Of a DNA stretch of 64,000 bases, positions 34,989 to 44,899 are shown in pieces. This stretch comes from Lonsdalea iberica. GTDB taxonomy: Bacteria > Pseudomonadota > Gammaproteobacteria > Enterobacterales > Enterobacteriaceae. The translations under genes were made by a program, and so were the position numbers. The stretch covers positions 61,829 through 125,828 of the forward strand of contig NZ_LUTP01000007.1 of the NCBI RefSeq assembly GCF_002111585.1, in the 5' to 3' direction. Under the pieces are notes generated by a model. The model was not told where the DNA came from. It ran no database searches and saw only the letters and a list, made by a program, of their open reading frames with translations. Each line of letters starts with the position of its first letter. The stretch's first letter is position 1.

Positions 34989-35065
34989 TGGTCGGCACGA
35001 GAGGATTCGAACCTCCGACCCCCGACACCCCATGACGGTGCGCTACCAAGCTGCGCTACGTGCCG
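34989..35065 (-). tRNA. proL: tRNA-Pro (anticodon GGG)
   Basis: The 77-nt gene includes the encoded CCA (34989-34991). The acceptor stem is CGGCACG / CGTGCCG, the D-arm contains GCGCAGCTTGGTAGCGC, the anticodon loop is ATGGGGT with anticodon GGG, and the T-arm is GGAGG-TTCGAAT-CCTCT. It is nearly identical to E. coli proL and, as there, lies next to yejM. Confidence 0.97.
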
Positions 35066-35141
35066 ATGCTGTGGAGGCATATTACCGTTTCCAGATCTGA
35101 TTGCAATAGCTGAACGTCACGACTGCTTTAGATTTAGGCAG

Positions 35142-36896
35142 TTAGTTGGCTATGAATCGCCTTTCGTCCGTCAGCACCTGGAGCAGCAGACCCAACTGCG
35201 GTTTTTCCGACATAAGTTCTCGACCTTCCTGATCGAACGTCCGATAACTGCCGTGCGTACCCAACAAAATGATCTGCTCCGGCGTCGTAATCGACAACAA
35301 ATCCTCACTGCCGTTGGTCAGCCAAGCGTTTCGTCTTTCTGCCGTGAACAGGTCTTCGCCCTGAGAGAAATCTCTCGCCGGCGTCTGTACGTGTAGCAAA
35401 CGCTGCATCAGTGTCGTCATCACGTCCTTATGGTCCGTCATCTTACTGATGGTCTGCGCTGGCGTCCCCGGCCAGTGAACGACCAGCGGCACCTGATAAA
35501 GCGAACGCGCCATCGGTTTCGGCATGTTGTCCATCAGGTTGGCGGGCGTGCTCTGAGCGGCGGTCACGACAACGACGGTGTTATCCAGCTGGTTTTTGTC
35601 GCGTAAGCCTTCGAGCATCCGCGCAATCTGGCGATCCAGCGTCGTGTTATCCTGACGGTAGCGGCGCTGCTGCTCAGATGCAGACTGATTTGCGCTGACG
35701 TTATGGTTCAGTTCGACATACGAGAACCAATGGGCGCCTGACGGGTGTCCGTCCAGCCACTTCAGCCATTGGGTCGCGATGGCGTCGGCACTTTGCGCCG
35801 AAGCTACCGGCAACGAGAAATCCGAGAGCAAGGCCTGTCGGTAAAGCGGGCTGTTGAATCCGGTAGACGAGAACAGGCTGAACTGATAGCCCTGCTGTCC
35901 GAGCGCGCTAATGAGCGCGGACGGCTTACTGCTGGCGAGAATGCCGTCCATGTACGTGCTGGAAATGCCGTAGAACAGGTTGAGCAGCCCGGCATTCGGT
36001 TCGCTGCCCGCACTGAGGTGATGGCTGAAGCGTACATTCTCTTCTGCAAAACGCGCCAGATTCGGCATCGCCTGCGGCGTGTTTTCCGGCAAGCTATCCA
36101 CCACCACCAACAGCAGGTTGTAACCGCTGCCCGCGTCCTGGAACGTAATGTCGTTAAGCGGATACTCGACGGACAATGCTTCCGGATTACCCTGCTGCGT
36201 CAGCCGACGCTGATACTCCTGCGCATCCAGCAGACCATGTTTCTCCAGAAAACGGCGAGCCGTCATGGGATAGGAGAGCGGCAGATTAGAGCGCTGCATG
36301 GTGATTGGACGATAGAAATTGGCATCCGCCCAAATGTACATCATGTGGGATGCGCAAAAAGCAGCAATGAATACCCCGGCCAGCGGTTTGCCGAAGCTGC
36401 GCCGGTTGAGACTGCGCAGCTTCTGCCAGCACCAGGTCCCGAACAGCATTTCCACCATAAAAATGATGGGGACGCTGATGAATAACAGCTGCCAGTCTCG
36501 GGCGGTTTCGCTCTGGTCTGGATTGGTCACCAGCTCCCATACCGTCAGGTTAAGGTGCAGGTGGAAGCGCGTAAAGACGGCGGAGTCGACGATCAGCAAA
36601 GTCAGTCCCGCTGTCGCCACCGTGGCGGAGATCACCCGCAGTAGTCGCTGCGACATCACGAAGAACGTGAGGGGAAAGAGGATCAGCAGGTATATCGCGA
36701 ACCCGATAAAACTGAAGTGGCCGAGCCAACTGACCAGCGCGTAAATACGCCCGGTCAGTGAGGCAGGCCAGTCGGCAACCAACAGGTAGCGGCTACCCAG
36801 TCCCAGACTGAGGAGAATATTGAAAAGAGCAAACCAGTGTCCCCAACTAATCATCTGGGAGACTTTTTCGCGGTAGCGCGGGCGGTTGGTTACCAT
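35142..36896 (-). CDS. pbgA: PbgA/YejM (LapC), LPS-synthesis sensor and cardiolipin-binding membrane protein
   Basis: The 584-residue protein has five N-terminal membrane helices (about residues 15-190), a basic linker, and a periplasmic sulfatase/alkaline-phosphatase-fold domain (about 245-584) starting at LLLVVVDSLPENTPQ. The arylsulfatase catalytic Cys/Ser is not evident, in keeping with the non-enzymatic role. In E. coli it binds lipid A and restrains LapB, so that FtsH stops degrading LpxC. The basic start MVTNRPRYREKVSQMISWGHWF is typical. It follows yejL after 13 bases, with tRNA-Pro beyond, as in E. coli. Confidence 0.95.
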   Translation of the reverse strand: MVTNRPRYREKVSQMISWGHWFALFNILLSLGLGSRYLLVADWPASLTGRIYALVSWLGHFSFIGFAIYLLILFPLTFFVMSQRLLRVISATVATAGLTLLIVDSAVFTRFHLHLNLTVWELVTNPDQSETARDWQLLFISVPIIFMVEMLFGTWCWQKLRSLNRRSFGKPLAGVFIAAFCASHMMYIWADANFYRPITMQRSNLPLSYPMTARRFLEKHGLLDAQEYQRRLTQQGNPEALSVEYPLNDITFQDAGSGYNLLLVVVDSLPENTPQAMPNLARFAEENVRFSHHLSAGSEPNAGLLNLFYGISSTYMDGILASSKPSALISALGQQGYQFSLFSSTGFNSPLYRQALLSDFSLPVASAQSADAIATQWLKWLDGHPSGAHWFSYVELNHNVSANQSASEQQRRYRQDNTTLDRQIARMLEGLRDKNQLDNTVVVVTAAQSTPANLMDNMPKPMARSLYQVPLVVHWPGTPAQTISKMTDHKDVMTTLMQRLLHVQTPARDFSQGEDLFTAERRNAWLTNGSEDLLSITTPEQIILLGTHGSYRTFDQEGRELMSEKPQLGLLLQVLTDERRFIAN

Positions 36897-36909
36897 AAAG
36901 AGATCGGCA

Positions 36910-37137
36910 TCAGTGTGTGTTGTCAGCTTTCACCGAAGACTGCAACGCTTCGGCAAAGGAACGCGCCAACATCTGACGTTGGGCCGGAGCGACGCTGGTA
37001 TTCAGCAGGTTTGTGACCATATTTCCCAGCACCATCAAAGCAAGATCGGTTGGCGCGCGATGTTTTTCCAGAATATTGACCAAATCCGACAGCAGTTGTT
37101 CAACTTGTTCGTCACTATAACGGGATGATTGTGGCAT
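36910..37137 (-). CDS. yejL: YejL, UPF0352 family protein
   Basis: The 75-residue acidic helical protein ([19 protein letters not shown]..., [18 protein letters not shown], ..[12 protein letters not shown]) matches E. coli YejL in length and sequence. Function is unknown; the E. coli structure is a helical dimer. It lies directly upstream of pbgA with 13 bases between and is divergent from yejK. Confidence 0.94.
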   Translation of the reverse strand: MPQSSRYSDEQVEQLLSDLVNILEKHRAPTDLALMVLGNMVTNLLNTSVAPAQRQMLARSFAEALQSSVKADNTH

Positions 37138-37314
37138 AAAATGGTAATTCTCAGACGGTTAAAGTCGAACATATTACCGTATAGAGGCACCGTTTTCCGC
37201 ACTTTTATTGCTTTAAACAATGTCAGTGACGGGACGAGGCGACCACGGCGGATAAGGTTGCAGCAACTACGCTGAGGTGCTTGAATACGCACCTTGCTAA
37301 AAGGAGAGTCTAAC

Positions 37315-38328
37315 ATGAGTCTGGATATCGACCAGATTGCCCTGCATCAGTTAATCAAGCGCGACGAGCAAACGTTGGATTTAGTGCTTCGCGACTCGCT
37401 GCTGACCCCCAACGACGCCGTGAACGACATGATGGCTGAATTGCACCGGGTCTACAGCGCCAAAAACAAAGCCTACGGTCTGTTTAACGAGCAAAGCGAG
37501 CTGGCGGATGCGCTGCGGGCGTGCCGCAAAGGCGATGAGGACTTCCTGGCATTTACTCGTGCGGCTACCGGCCGTTTGCGCGACGAACTGGCGAAGTACC
37601 CGTTCGCCGACGGCGGTATCGTGCTGTTCTGCCAGTATCGCTATCTGGCGGTGGAGTATCTGCTGGTAACTGTCCTGAACAGCTGTAGCAGCCTGCGCGT
37701 CAACGAGCAGTTGGATATCAGCAACACCCACTATCTGGACATCAACCACGCCGATATTGTGGCCCGCATCGATTTGACCGAATGGGACACCAATCCTGAG
37801 TCCACGCGCTATCTGACATTCCTGAAAGGTCGCGTGGGACGTAAAGTCTCCGACTTCTTCATGGATTTTCTCGGCGCGACGGAAGGGCTGGACACCAAAG
37901 CGCAGAACCGTGGTTTGCTGAAGGCGGTCGATGAGTACTGTGCTGAAGCGGCGCTGGATAAGAATGAGCGTCAGGAATACCGCCAGCAGGTTTACAGCTA
38001 CTGCAACGAACAGTTGCAGTCGGGGGAAGAGATCGCGCTGTCCTCCCTGTCTCAGGAACTGCCGCCCCTGGGCGACAAAACGCTGGAAGCCTTCACGACA
38101 GAGCAGGGTTACGAGCTGGCGGAGAGCTTTCCGGCCGATCGCAGTACACTGCGTCAGCTGACCAAGTTCGCCGGTAGCGGCGGCGGTCTGAGCCTCAATT
38201 TCGACGCGTTGCTCTTGGGCGAACGTATCTTCTGGGATGCGGCGACCGATACGCTGACCATCAAGGGCACGCCACCCAACCTGCGTGACCAGCTACAGCG
38301 ACGACTCAGCGGCGGCGGCGATCGCTAA
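37315..38328 (+). CDS. yejK: nucleoid-associated protein YejK (NdpA)
   Basis: ATG 37315 ([19 protein letters not shown]) follows AAGGAGAG; the upstream in-frame Met at 37294 is not used. The 337-residue protein has the 37-kDa nucleoid-associated family features: [37 protein letters not shown] and [26 protein letters not shown]. coli YejK associates with the nucleoid and with topoisomerase IV. It is divergent from yejL. Confidence 0.95.
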   Translation: MSLDIDQIALHQLIKRDEQTLDLVLRDSLLTPNDAVNDMMAELHRVYSAKNKAYGLFNEQSELADALRACRKGDEDFLAFTRAATGRLRDELAKYPFADGGIVLFCQYRYLAVEYLLVTVLNSCSSLRVNEQLDISNTHYLDINHADIVARIDLTEWDTNPESTRYLTFLKGRVGRKVSDFFMDFLGATEGLDTKAQNRGLLKAVDEYCAEAALDKNERQEYRQQVYSYCNEQLQSGEEIALSSLSQELPPLGDKTLEAFTTEQGYELAESFPADRSTLRQLTKFAGSGGGLSLNFDALLLGERIFWDAATDTLTIKGTPPNLRDQLQRRLSGGGDR

Positions 38329-38442
38329 CGGAGCCGAACGGCGCGGGGCCGTCGCGCCTGGTATTTTAATGGTATTTGTCACTCGGATGCAGACTGCCTT
38401 ATGATGGCGCTTCTGCATCCGTTTTCATGGCGTGAGATTCCC

Positions 38443-40143
38443 GTGCAATCTAACCTCAATATGCTGCTGGCGGTGTACGATCGTGCCGCCTTGATGCTGA
38501 TTTGCCTCTTTTTCCTGACCCGAACGCGCCATTTCCGGCAGCTGTTGCAGCAGGATGAACACTCGCCGTTCGACCTGTTCGTGGTCACGGCGATTTTTTC
38601 CATGTTCGCGCTGTTCAGCACCTGGTCGGGCATAAATGTCGATGGCTCTCTGGTGAACGTGCGCGTGGTGGCCGTGATGTCTGGCGGGATTCTGTTCGGC
38701 CCCTGGGTCGGCATCACCACGGGGATTATTGCCGGGCTACACCGCTACCTCATCGATATCCACGGCATTACGTCGGTGCCCTGTCTGGTGACGAGCATCG
38801 TGGCCGGTTTTATGTCCGCCTGGATCCACCAGCGAATTCCCCGCAACAAGCATTGGAGCATCGGTATCGTCGGCGGCATGCTGTGTGAAACGTTGACCAT
38901 GCTGCTGGTGGTGCTGTGGACGCGGCCGATTGCGCTAGGATTAGACATCGTGGCTCATATCGCGATCCCGATGATTCTCGGCACCGTCAGCATTGGACTG
39001 ATCGTGCTGCTGGTGCGCAGCGTTGAAGGCGAGAAAGAAGCTATAGCCGCCCGACAGGCCAAGCTGGCGCTGGATATCGCCAATAAAACGCTGCCGTTAT
39101 TCCGGCACGTGAATATCGAGTCGCTGCGCAAGGTGTGCGACATCATCCGCACCGACATCAACGCGGACGCGGTGGCGATGACCAACACTCAGCAGGTGCT
39201 GACCTATGTCGGCTTCGGCGAGGAAAAGTATCATAGCGGCGATCGTGACCTCAGCCCGACCACGCTCCATGCGCTGAAAAGCGGCAAAATCATCATCAAA
39301 AATAATGATGAGGCGCATCGTACGCCGGAAATCCACTCGATGATCGTGATTCCGCTGCGGGAAAAGGGCAAGGTGACGGGTACGTTGAAGATTTACTATC
39401 GCCATGCCTACCGTATCACCTGGTCATTGAAAGAGATGGCGATCGGTTTGTCGCAGATTATCTCCACGCAGTTGGAAGTGTCTCGCGCCGAGCAACTGAG
39501 AGAAATGGCGGACAGGGCGGAGCTGCGGGCTTTACAGAGTAAAATTAACCCGCATTTTCTGTTTAACGCGCTGAATGCCATCTCTACATCCATTCGGCTA
39601 AATCCCGATACGGCGCGGCAGCTGATTATCAATTTGTCGCGCTATCTGCGTTACAACCTGGAGCGCAACGATGACGAGCTAATCGATATCAAAAGCGAGC
39701 TTTATCAGGTCAAAGATTACATTGCCATCGAGCAGGCGCGCTTCGGGGATAAGCTGACGGTGCTGTATGACATCGACGAGGACGTCAGCTGCCATATTCC
39801 CAGCCTGTTGATCCAGCCGCTGATCGAAAATGCCATCGTGCATGGTGTCCGCCCCTGTAAGGGCAACGGCGTAGTGGTACTGAGTATCCAGGACGTGGAC
39901 GACCGTATTCGCGTTGCGGTGCGCGACACCGGCAGCGGCATCAGTGACGAAGTGATTGAGCGGGTCGCCAAAAATGAAATGCCGGGGAATAAAATCGGGC
40001 TGTTGAATGTGCATCACCGTATCAAGCTGTTGTATGGCGAAGGTTTGCACATCCGGCAGTTGCATCCGGGGACGGAAATCGAGTTCTACATCAGTAAAAA
40101 CGGGGCGTCGCTGCCGGAAAGCGCGGTAGCCTTCCCTCCCTGA
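38443..40143 (+). CDS. pyrS: pyruvate-sensing histidine kinase PyrS (YpdA), LytS family
   Basis: The GTG at 38443 ([19 protein letters not shown]) aligns exactly with the start of E. coli YpdA (565 residues) and gives 566; an ATG at 38401 would add 14 residues. The N-terminus is a 5TM-5TMR_LYT membrane sensor (about 1-200), then a GAF domain (about 230-350), then the His_kinase domain with the phospho-acceptor H371 in [14 protein letters not shown] and the N-box [12 protein letters not shown]. coli YpdA (PyrS) responds to external pyruvate together with BtsSR. It is followed after 23 bases by its response regulator. In E. coli this pair is not near yejK, so it is an insertion in the yej block. 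Confidence 0.92.
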   Translation: MQSNLNMLLAVYDRAALMLICLFFLTRTRHFRQLLQQDEHSPFDLFVVTAIFSMFALFSTWSGINVDGSLVNVRVVAVMSGGILFGPWVGITTGIIAGLHRYLIDIHGITSVPCLVTSIVAGFMSAWIHQRIPRNKHWSIGIVGGMLCETLTMLLVVLWTRPIALGLDIVAHIAIPMILGTVSIGLIVLLVRSVEGEKEAIAARQAKLALDIANKTLPLFRHVNIESLRKVCDIIRTDINADAVAMTNTQQVLTYVGFGEEKYHSGDRDLSPTTLHALKSGKIIIKNNDEAHRTPEIHSMIVIPLREKGKVTGTLKIYYRHAYRITWSLKEMAIGLSQIISTQLEVSRAEQLREMADRAELRALQSKINPHFLFNALNAISTSIRLNPDTARQLIINLSRYLRYNLERNDDELIDIKSELYQVKDYIAIEQARFGDKLTVLYDIDEDVSCHIPSLLIQPLIENAIVHGVRPCKGNGVVVLSIQDVDDRIRVAVRDTGSGISDEVIERVAKNEMPGNKIGLLNVHHRIKLLYGEGLHIRQLHPGTEIEFYISKNGASLPESAVAFPP

Positions 40144-40166
40144 GCTGAGTTAATCAGGATATTTTA

Positions 40167-40901
40167 GTGAAAGCGATTATTGTTGAAGACGAGTTTCTTG
40201 CTCAGCAAGAGCTAAGCTGGCTCATCAAAGAACACAGTCAGATTGAAGTAGAAGGGGTCTTTGATGACGGCCTCGACGTGCTGAAATACCTTCAGCACCA
40301 CAAGGTGGATGCCATCTTTCTGGATATTAATATTCCCTCGCTGGACGGGGTGTTGTTGGCGAAAAATATTAGTCAGTTCGCCCACAAACCGCTCATCGTC
40401 TTTATTACCGCCTATAAAAACCATGCGGTTGAAGCGTTTGAGCTGGAAGCATTCGACTACATCCTGAAGCCGTATCACGAAACGCGCATCGTCAGTATGC
40501 TTCAGAAGCTCGAGACGGCGTGGCACCAGCAACAAACCACGACCGCCGTCGGCGGCGTAGGGCGATCGGCGCCGATGACCATCAATCTGGTGAAAGATAA
40601 GCGCATTATCGTGACCAATATTCACGACATCTACTACGCGGAATCGCATGAAAAGCTGACATTCGTCTACACCAAGCGGGACGAATATGTGATGTCGATG
40701 AACATCACCGAGTTCTGTAGCCGACTGCCCGAAGCTTACTTCTTTCGCTGCCATCGTTCCTACTGCGTCAACTTGAGTAAAATCCGCGAAATCGAACCGT
40801 GGTTCAACAATACCTACATCCTTAAGCTCAGCGATTTGGATTTCCAGGTGCCCGTCAGCCGGGGCAAGGTCAAAGAGTTCCGGCAGTTAATGCGCCTTTA
40901 A
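40167..40901 (+). CDS. pyrR: LytTR-type response regulator PyrR (YpdB)
   Basis: GTG 40167 follows CAGGAT. The 244-residue protein (same length as E. coli YpdB) has a receiver domain with acidic pocket E7/D8, phospho-acceptor D53 in AIFLDINIPSL and the DYILKPY lysine. The C-terminal LytTR DNA-binding domain spans about 140-244 (DIYYAESHEKLTFVYT, FFRCHRSYCVNLSKI). E. coli YpdB activates only yhjX strongly, by binding two direct repeats. Here a yhjX-type gene follows directly and carries such a repeat. Confidence 0.92.
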   Translation: MKAIIVEDEFLAQQELSWLIKEHSQIEVEGVFDDGLDVLKYLQHHKVDAIFLDINIPSLDGVLLAKNISQFAHKPLIVFITAYKNHAVEAFELEAFDYILKPYHETRIVSMLQKLETAWHQQQTTTAVGGVGRSAPMTINLVKDKRIIVTNIHDIYYAESHEKLTFVYTKRDEYVMSMNITEFCSRLPEAYFFRCHRSYCVNLSKIREIEPWFNNTYILKLSDLDFQVPVSRGKVKEFRQLMRL

Positions 40902-40902
40902 C

Positions 40903-40933
40903 GGCAGTTCATTCCCTCCAGGCAGCAGTTCAT
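40903..40933 (+). promoter_or_regulatory. candidate PyrR (YpdB) binding site: direct repeat with 11-bp spacer
   Basis: GGCAGTTCAT (40903-40912) and AGCAGTTCAT (40924-40933) are separated by exactly 11 bases. The published E. coli YpdB target in front of yhjX is GGCATTTCAT-N11-GGCATTTCAT, so eight or nine of ten positions match per half and the spacing is identical. The two halves are 21 bases apart, two helix turns. The site starts two bases after the pyrR stop. Confidence 0.78.
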
Positions 40934-40966
40934 GCCCTGACTAAACGCATGGACGATTCCCCTCTT

Positions 40967-40972
40967 TATAAT
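40967..40972 (+). promoter_or_regulatory. -10 box of the yhjX-type gene
   Basis: TATAAT lies 34 bases downstream of the candidate PyrR repeat. The expected -35 position (40944-40949, AACGCA) is poor, consistent with a promoter that needs an activator. Confidence 0.65.
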
Positions 40973-41037
40973 GGTGTCATTCAGCAGGTGCCTTTACCTG
41001 CTCATTTCAACACCAGAAAATTAATGAGGGATCCGGA

Positions 41038-42258
41038 ATGAACGCCAAACCGGTAAATCGTGCAGTGATTGTGGTAGGAACTATCCTGGCGCAAATGGGT
41101 CTGGGAACTATTTATACCTGGAGCCTCTACAACCAGCCTTTGGTCGACAAATTTAACTGGTCGCTGGGCTCTGTCGCCACGACGTTCTCCATTACCAGCT
41201 TCTTCCTGGCTTTCGCCACCCTGTTTGCCGGCCGCATTCAGGAACGCATCGGCATTCGCAAACTGACGTTGATTTCCGGCCTGGTGCTGGGGCTGGCCCT
41301 GATGTGCAGCGCCTACGTCACCTCACTGACGGCGATCTGGCTGCTGGTCGGGGTCGTGGTCGGCTTCGCCGACGGTACGGCCTACATCACCACGTTGTCC
41401 AACCTGATCAAATGGTTCCCCAATCGTAAGGGCGTGATTGCCGGCGTTTCCGTGGGCGCTTACGGTACGGGTAGTCTGCTGTTCAAATACATCAACAGCG
41501 CCTTGTTGGGCCAAGTCGGCATTTCCCAGACGTTCTTCTGGTGGGGAATGATGGCGATGGCGTTAATCGTGACGGGTTCTCTGCTGCTGAAAGAAGCGCA
41601 AGTACAGCCTTCCGCGCCCAATGCAACTGGCGCAGGCAACATCAACTTTACCGTCAGCGAGATGCTGGCAGTGAAAGAGTCCTGGATGCTGTTTGTTGTG
41701 TTCTTCACGGCCTGCATGAGCGGTCTGTACCTGATTGGTATCGCCAAGGATATCGGCGTACGCATGGTGGGCCTGGATGCGGTCACCGCCGCTAACGCCG
41801 TTTCCGCCATCGCGATCTGCAACACGGCAGGGCGTTTGATTCTGGGATCGCTGTCCGACAAAGTCGGCCGTTTGCGGGTGATTAACTTTACCTTGCTGGT
41901 CACGGCGGTCTCTGTCTCTGTCATGGCCTTCCTGCCGATGAATCATCTGACCTTCTTCCTGTGCACCGGCGCGGTTGCCTTCTGCTTCGGGGGAAACATC
42001 ACGGTCTTCCCGGCTATCGTGGGTGACTTCTTCGGTCTGCGTCACCACAGCAAAAACTACGGGTTGATTTATCAGGGGTTTGGTCTGGGGGCGTTGTCTG
42101 GTTCCTTCATCGCTGCGCAGCTGGGCGGTTTCCAGAGCACCTTTATCGTCATCACCGTGCTGTCGGTCATCTCTCTGCTGATTACGCTGGTGATCAGACC
42201 GCCTAAGTCGACGCCTTCACAGTCAGCGAAGCTGGTGACGCAGAGCAGCAACGCCTAA
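41038..42258 (+). CDS. yhjX: YhjX/OxlT-type MFS transporter, probable pyruvate-responsive carrier
   Basis: The 406-residue protein has 12 predicted membrane helices and belongs to the OFA (oxalate/formate antiporter) branch of the MFS. Shared with E. coli YhjX are YTWSL near 25, GFADGTAYITTLSNLIKWFPNRKG, TACMSGLYLIGIAKDI and FGGNITVFPAIVGDFFGL. E. coli YhjX is induced by pyruvate through YpdAB. Here the gene follows the same two-component system with a 136-base promoter region, so regulation in cis is very likely. The carried substrate is inferred to be pyruvate or a related acid. GAGGGATC lies before ATG 41038. Confidence 0.88.
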   Translation: MNAKPVNRAVIVVGTILAQMGLGTIYTWSLYNQPLVDKFNWSLGSVATTFSITSFFLAFATLFAGRIQERIGIRKLTLISGLVLGLALMCSAYVTSLTAIWLLVGVVVGFADGTAYITTLSNLIKWFPNRKGVIAGVSVGAYGTGSLLFKYINSALLGQVGISQTFFWWGMMAMALIVTGSLLLKEAQVQPSAPNATGAGNINFTVSEMLAVKESWMLFVVFFTACMSGLYLIGIAKDIGVRMVGLDAVTAANAVSAIAICNTAGRLILGSLSDKVGRLRVINFTLLVTAVSVSVMAFLPMNHLTFFLCTGAVAFCFGGNITVFPAIVGDFFGLRHHSKNYGLIYQGFGLGALSGSFIAAQLGGFQSTFIVITVLSVISLLITLVIRPPKSTPSQSAKLVTQSSNA

Positions 42259-42280
42259 GCCTTCCATCTCCTATGCCTAA

Positions 42281-42304
42281 AAGCCTCCATTTGGAGGCTT
42301 TTTT
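42281..42304 (+). terminator. terminator after the yhjX-type gene
   Basis: AAGCCTCC / GGAGGCTT form an 8-bp stem with an ATTT loop, followed by TTTT. Confidence 0.88.
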
Positions 42305-42445
42305 GTGCTGTGTCAGCCATCGCTAGCGACGTGTTGCTGCCCGCGTGATGTCAGTGGCGGGTCATTGACGCGTTTGACAGACGCTATGCCAATTCATGCA
42401 GGGCTTCTGCAAGGCAACACTGACCTGATGGTCGATAGAGGGGAA

Positions 42446-42475
42446 GGGGGGGGGGATTGAAGCATAAAAAAAAAA
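42446..42475. repeat. G10 and A10 homopolymer tracts next to the rplY terminator
   Basis: Ten consecutive G (42446-42455) and ten consecutive A (42466-42475) occur within 30 bases. The A-run supplies the T-tract of the rplY terminator; the G-run has no obvious role. Confidence 0.7.
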
Positions 42476-42492
42476 CGCCGCAAGGCGGCGTT
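42474..42492 (-). terminator. rplY terminator
   Basis: AACGCCGC / GCGGCGTT form an 8-bp stem with an AAG loop. On the reverse strand it is followed by a run of T derived from the A10 tract. Confidence 0.88.
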
Positions 42493-42530
42493 TTTTATCC
42501 GCTGAAACAGCGGGATGACTCGAGACGTAA

Positions 42531-42821
42531 TTAAACGCGAACGAAGTCGATGTGAGTCAGTTTAGGTTTGTACACGTGACGCTGCACAGCCTGAATCTTC
42601 ACTTTAGTTTCTTTGCCATCAATAACCAGAGTCAGAGCTTCGGTGTAGAACGGCTCACCCGTACGCTCTTCCAGGTTTTTAACCGGATCGTGATCCAGTT
42701 CGATAGCGATCGGCGCTTCCGTACCACCGTAAACGATAGCGGGGAATTTACCGGCGATGCGCAGGCGGCGGCTCGCACCCTTGCCCTGCTCTTTACGAAC
42801 TTCTGCGTTGATAGTAATCAT
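42531..42821 (-). CDS. rplY: 50S ribosomal protein L25
   Basis: The 96-residue protein matches E. coli L25 (94 residues): [18 protein letters not shown] at the start, [16 protein letters not shown] in the middle, and [18 protein letters not shown] at the end. It is the short, single-domain form without the CTC extension. L25 binds 5S rRNA. It has its own terminator and stands between the yhjX-type gene and radD. Confidence 0.97.
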   Translation of the reverse strand: MITINAEVRKEQGKGASRRLRIAGKFPAIVYGGTEAPIAIELDHDPVKNLEERTGEPFYTEALTLVIDGKETKVKIQAVQRHVYKPKLTHIDFVRV

Positions 42822-42959
42822 TGCTTTCTCTACTTATATAAAAGTGATCCTGCTACAGGCGACCCAGCAACAGGTGGGATGATTCTGCTCATGCCGAAGC
42901 AAAAGCGGGCGGAATTCTAGCGGAATATGGCGCTTCGGGCAAATAAAACCGCCGTGTAC

Positions 42960-44723
42960 TCAGCCGCGTAGCTCATTGGCGCGTCGGTAGCGGCCCTGAT
43001 AATCGAACAGTTTTTCACGAATTTGCCAAAACTTTCCCTGCTGTCGGGCAACAACGAAGTCGGGCGCGCGCAGTCGTTCCTGTTGTTGCAGGATGTCGGC
43101 GCTGGTTTTCCACGCAAAGGGGACGCCAGGGGCGCGTTGATGAACGCGCAGAAATAGAAACTCAAAGGCGCTTCGTTGCGCAGGCGTATGCAGCCGGAAA
43201 CGTTCGTTGACCTCCGCGCCGTCCTCATCGTGGTAGGTGATGCGCAGCCAGTCGCCTTTGCTATCTTGACCCGGCGTCAGGCTCATGCCGCTGCAGCGCA
43301 GCACGAGGGCGTCGCGGAGTTTTAGCGCGGCTTTGAGCATATCGTCCGGATCGACCAGCACGGCGTCGCACTGATGGCAATGGCGGGCGGCGATGTCGTT
43401 TTCGGCGCCACAGTGCGGGCAGCTCTTAAAGCGGAAGCGATAATCACACTGCTCGCGTCGGCCGTCGTCCTCTTCGGTAAATCCCTGACAGCGGCGACCG
43501 AAATGCTCGATCACCGTGCCGTCTTCCGTACATTTTCCCCAGAACAGATTGGCAAAGCCGCACTGTGGGCAGAAGACTTGCACCGGCTGGCTGTCCGCGT
43601 GCGACTTGCTGGCGCCCACTTCCGGTGTGTAGAGGTCGAAGGGGTTACCCGCGTAGTCCAAAATCAGGCAGTCGGTTTTGCCGGGAGAGAGACGCAGGCC
43701 GCGCCCGACGATTTGCTGATACAGGCTGACGGACTCGGTGGGGCGCAGAATGGCGATAAGATCGACATGAGGCGCGTCAAAACCCGTGGTCAGCACGGAC
43801 ACGTTAACCAGGTAGCGTAACTGCTGCTGTTTGAACGCCGTAATCAAGGCATCGCGCTCCCCAGGCGGCGTTTCGCCGCTGATGAGCGCGGCTTCGCCCT
43901 CCGGCAGCAGGCCGGTGATTTCGGTCGCGTGTTCCACCGTCGCGGCGAAGATCATCACGCCTTTGCGGTCGGCGCCGTAATCCTGAATTTGACGGATAAT
44001 TTGTGGTGTGACGCGTTTTTGACGTTTCAGTTCTCGGTTGAGATCGGCCTCGCTGAACAAACCGTGGCTCTGAACGTTCAGTTTGCTGAAGTCGTACTGA
44101 ATCACCGGCATATCCAGTCGTTCAGGCGGCACCAGAAAGCCGTGTTTGATCATGTATCGCAGCGGCAGCTCGTAGATGCAGTCGCGAAACAGGCAGTTCT
44201 CGTCTCCCCGCACCATTCCATGATAGTGGTATTGATAGATCCACCCCTTGCCGAGCCGATAGGGCGTTGCGGTGAGACCCAGCAGACGCAGCCGTGAATT
44301 GACAGTTTGCAAATGGCGCAATATCTGGCGGTATTGACTGTCGTCGGCGTCCCCGATGCGGTGACACTCGTCGACGATCAGCAGTGAAAACGCCTGATCG
44401 AAATGCGCGAGGTGACGTGCGACGGACTGAACGCTGCCGAAGACAACTTTGCCCTGGCTTTGACGTTGGCGCAGTCCAGCGGAAAAAATATCGGCTTCCA
44501 GCCCCAGCGCCCGATACTTGGCATGGTTTTGCTCCACCAGCTCTTTGACGTGCGCCAATACCAACACGCGACCGCGAGCGAGTCGCGCCAGCTCGGCAAT
44601 CACCAGACTTTTGCCCGCGCCGGTAGGAAGGACGATCACGGCGGGTGAGGCGTGATGACGAAAGTAGTCCAGCGTGGCGTCGACGGCCTCGCGCTGGTAA
44701 GGACGTAGCGTGAACGACATCAT
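42960..44723 (-). CDS. radD: DNA repair helicase RadD (YejH)
   Basis: The 587-residue superfamily 2 protein has Walker A PTGAGKS (33-39), the DEAH-type box DECH (118-121), LTATPYR and the motif [16 protein letters not shown]. The C-terminal part contains Cys pairs for zinc binding ([36 protein letters not shown]). E. coli RadD stimulates RecA-mediated strand exchange and helps resolve crossovers after double-strand breaks. Its ATG (44723, or the second Met at 44720) overlaps the TAA of a 58-residue gene upstream as TAATG, so the two are probably co-translated. Confidence 0.95.
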   Translation of the reverse strand: MMSFTLRPYQREAVDATLDYFRHHASPAVIVLPTGAGKSLVIAELARLARGRVLVLAHVKELVEQNHAKYRALGLEADIFSAGLRQRQSQGKVVFGSVQSVARHLAHFDQAFSLLIVDECHRIGDADDSQYRQILRHLQTVNSRLRLLGLTATPYRLGKGWIYQYHYHGMVRGDENCLFRDCIYELPLRYMIKHGFLVPPERLDMPVIQYDFSKLNVQSHGLFSEADLNRELKRQKRVTPQIIRQIQDYGADRKGVMIFAATVEHATEITGLLPEGEAALISGETPPGERDALITAFKQQQLRYLVNVSVLTTGFDAPHVDLIAILRPTESVSLYQQIVGRGLRLSPGKTDCLILDYAGNPFDLYTPEVGASKSHADSQPVQVFCPQCGFANLFWGKCTEDGTVIEHFGRRCQGFTEEDDGRREQCDYRFRFKSCPHCGAENDIAARHCHQCDAVLVDPDDMLKAALKLRDALVLRCSGMSLTPGQDSKGDWLRITYHDEDGAEVNERFRLHTPAQRSAFEFLFLRVHQRAPGVPFAWKTSADILQQQERLRAPDFVVARQQGKFWQIREKLFDYQGRYRRANELRG

Positions 44724-44899
44724 TAGCGATTGCGAAGGCGAGTCGGATAAAGGATGGACTTGCGTTCTCCTACGTGGGTATCAAGACCAAAGCGCTGAGT
44801 GAAAACGGCGGCAAGGGTGGAGAACCCAAGGGGTGCCGCGATGAAGCGCCTGGCCGCAATCATCATTTGTAGTACTTCATGACGCTGAATTGATGACAT
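44723..44899 (-). CDS. 58-residue protein translationally coupled to radD
   Basis: ATG 44899 follows AAAAGGAGCC, a strong ribosome binding site. The product begins [19 protein letters not shown], then a hydrophobic [20 protein letters not shown] segment, and ends in a basic [10 protein letters not shown]. Its TAA overlaps the radD ATG (TAATG). I recognise no family. The good start signal, the coupling and the lack of another radD ribosome binding site suggest that it is a real gene and controls RadD translation or acts with it. The segment is not hydrophobic enough for a confident membrane call. Confidence 0.65.
   Translation of the reverse strand: MSSIQRHEVLQMMIAARRFIAAPLGFSTLAAVFTQRFGLDTHVGERKSILYPTRLRNR

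Noticed and set aside
34989..35065. Attachment-site duplication of the tRNA-Pro 3' end
   Set aside because: No second copy of the tRNA 3' segment and no integrase gene were found in the window.
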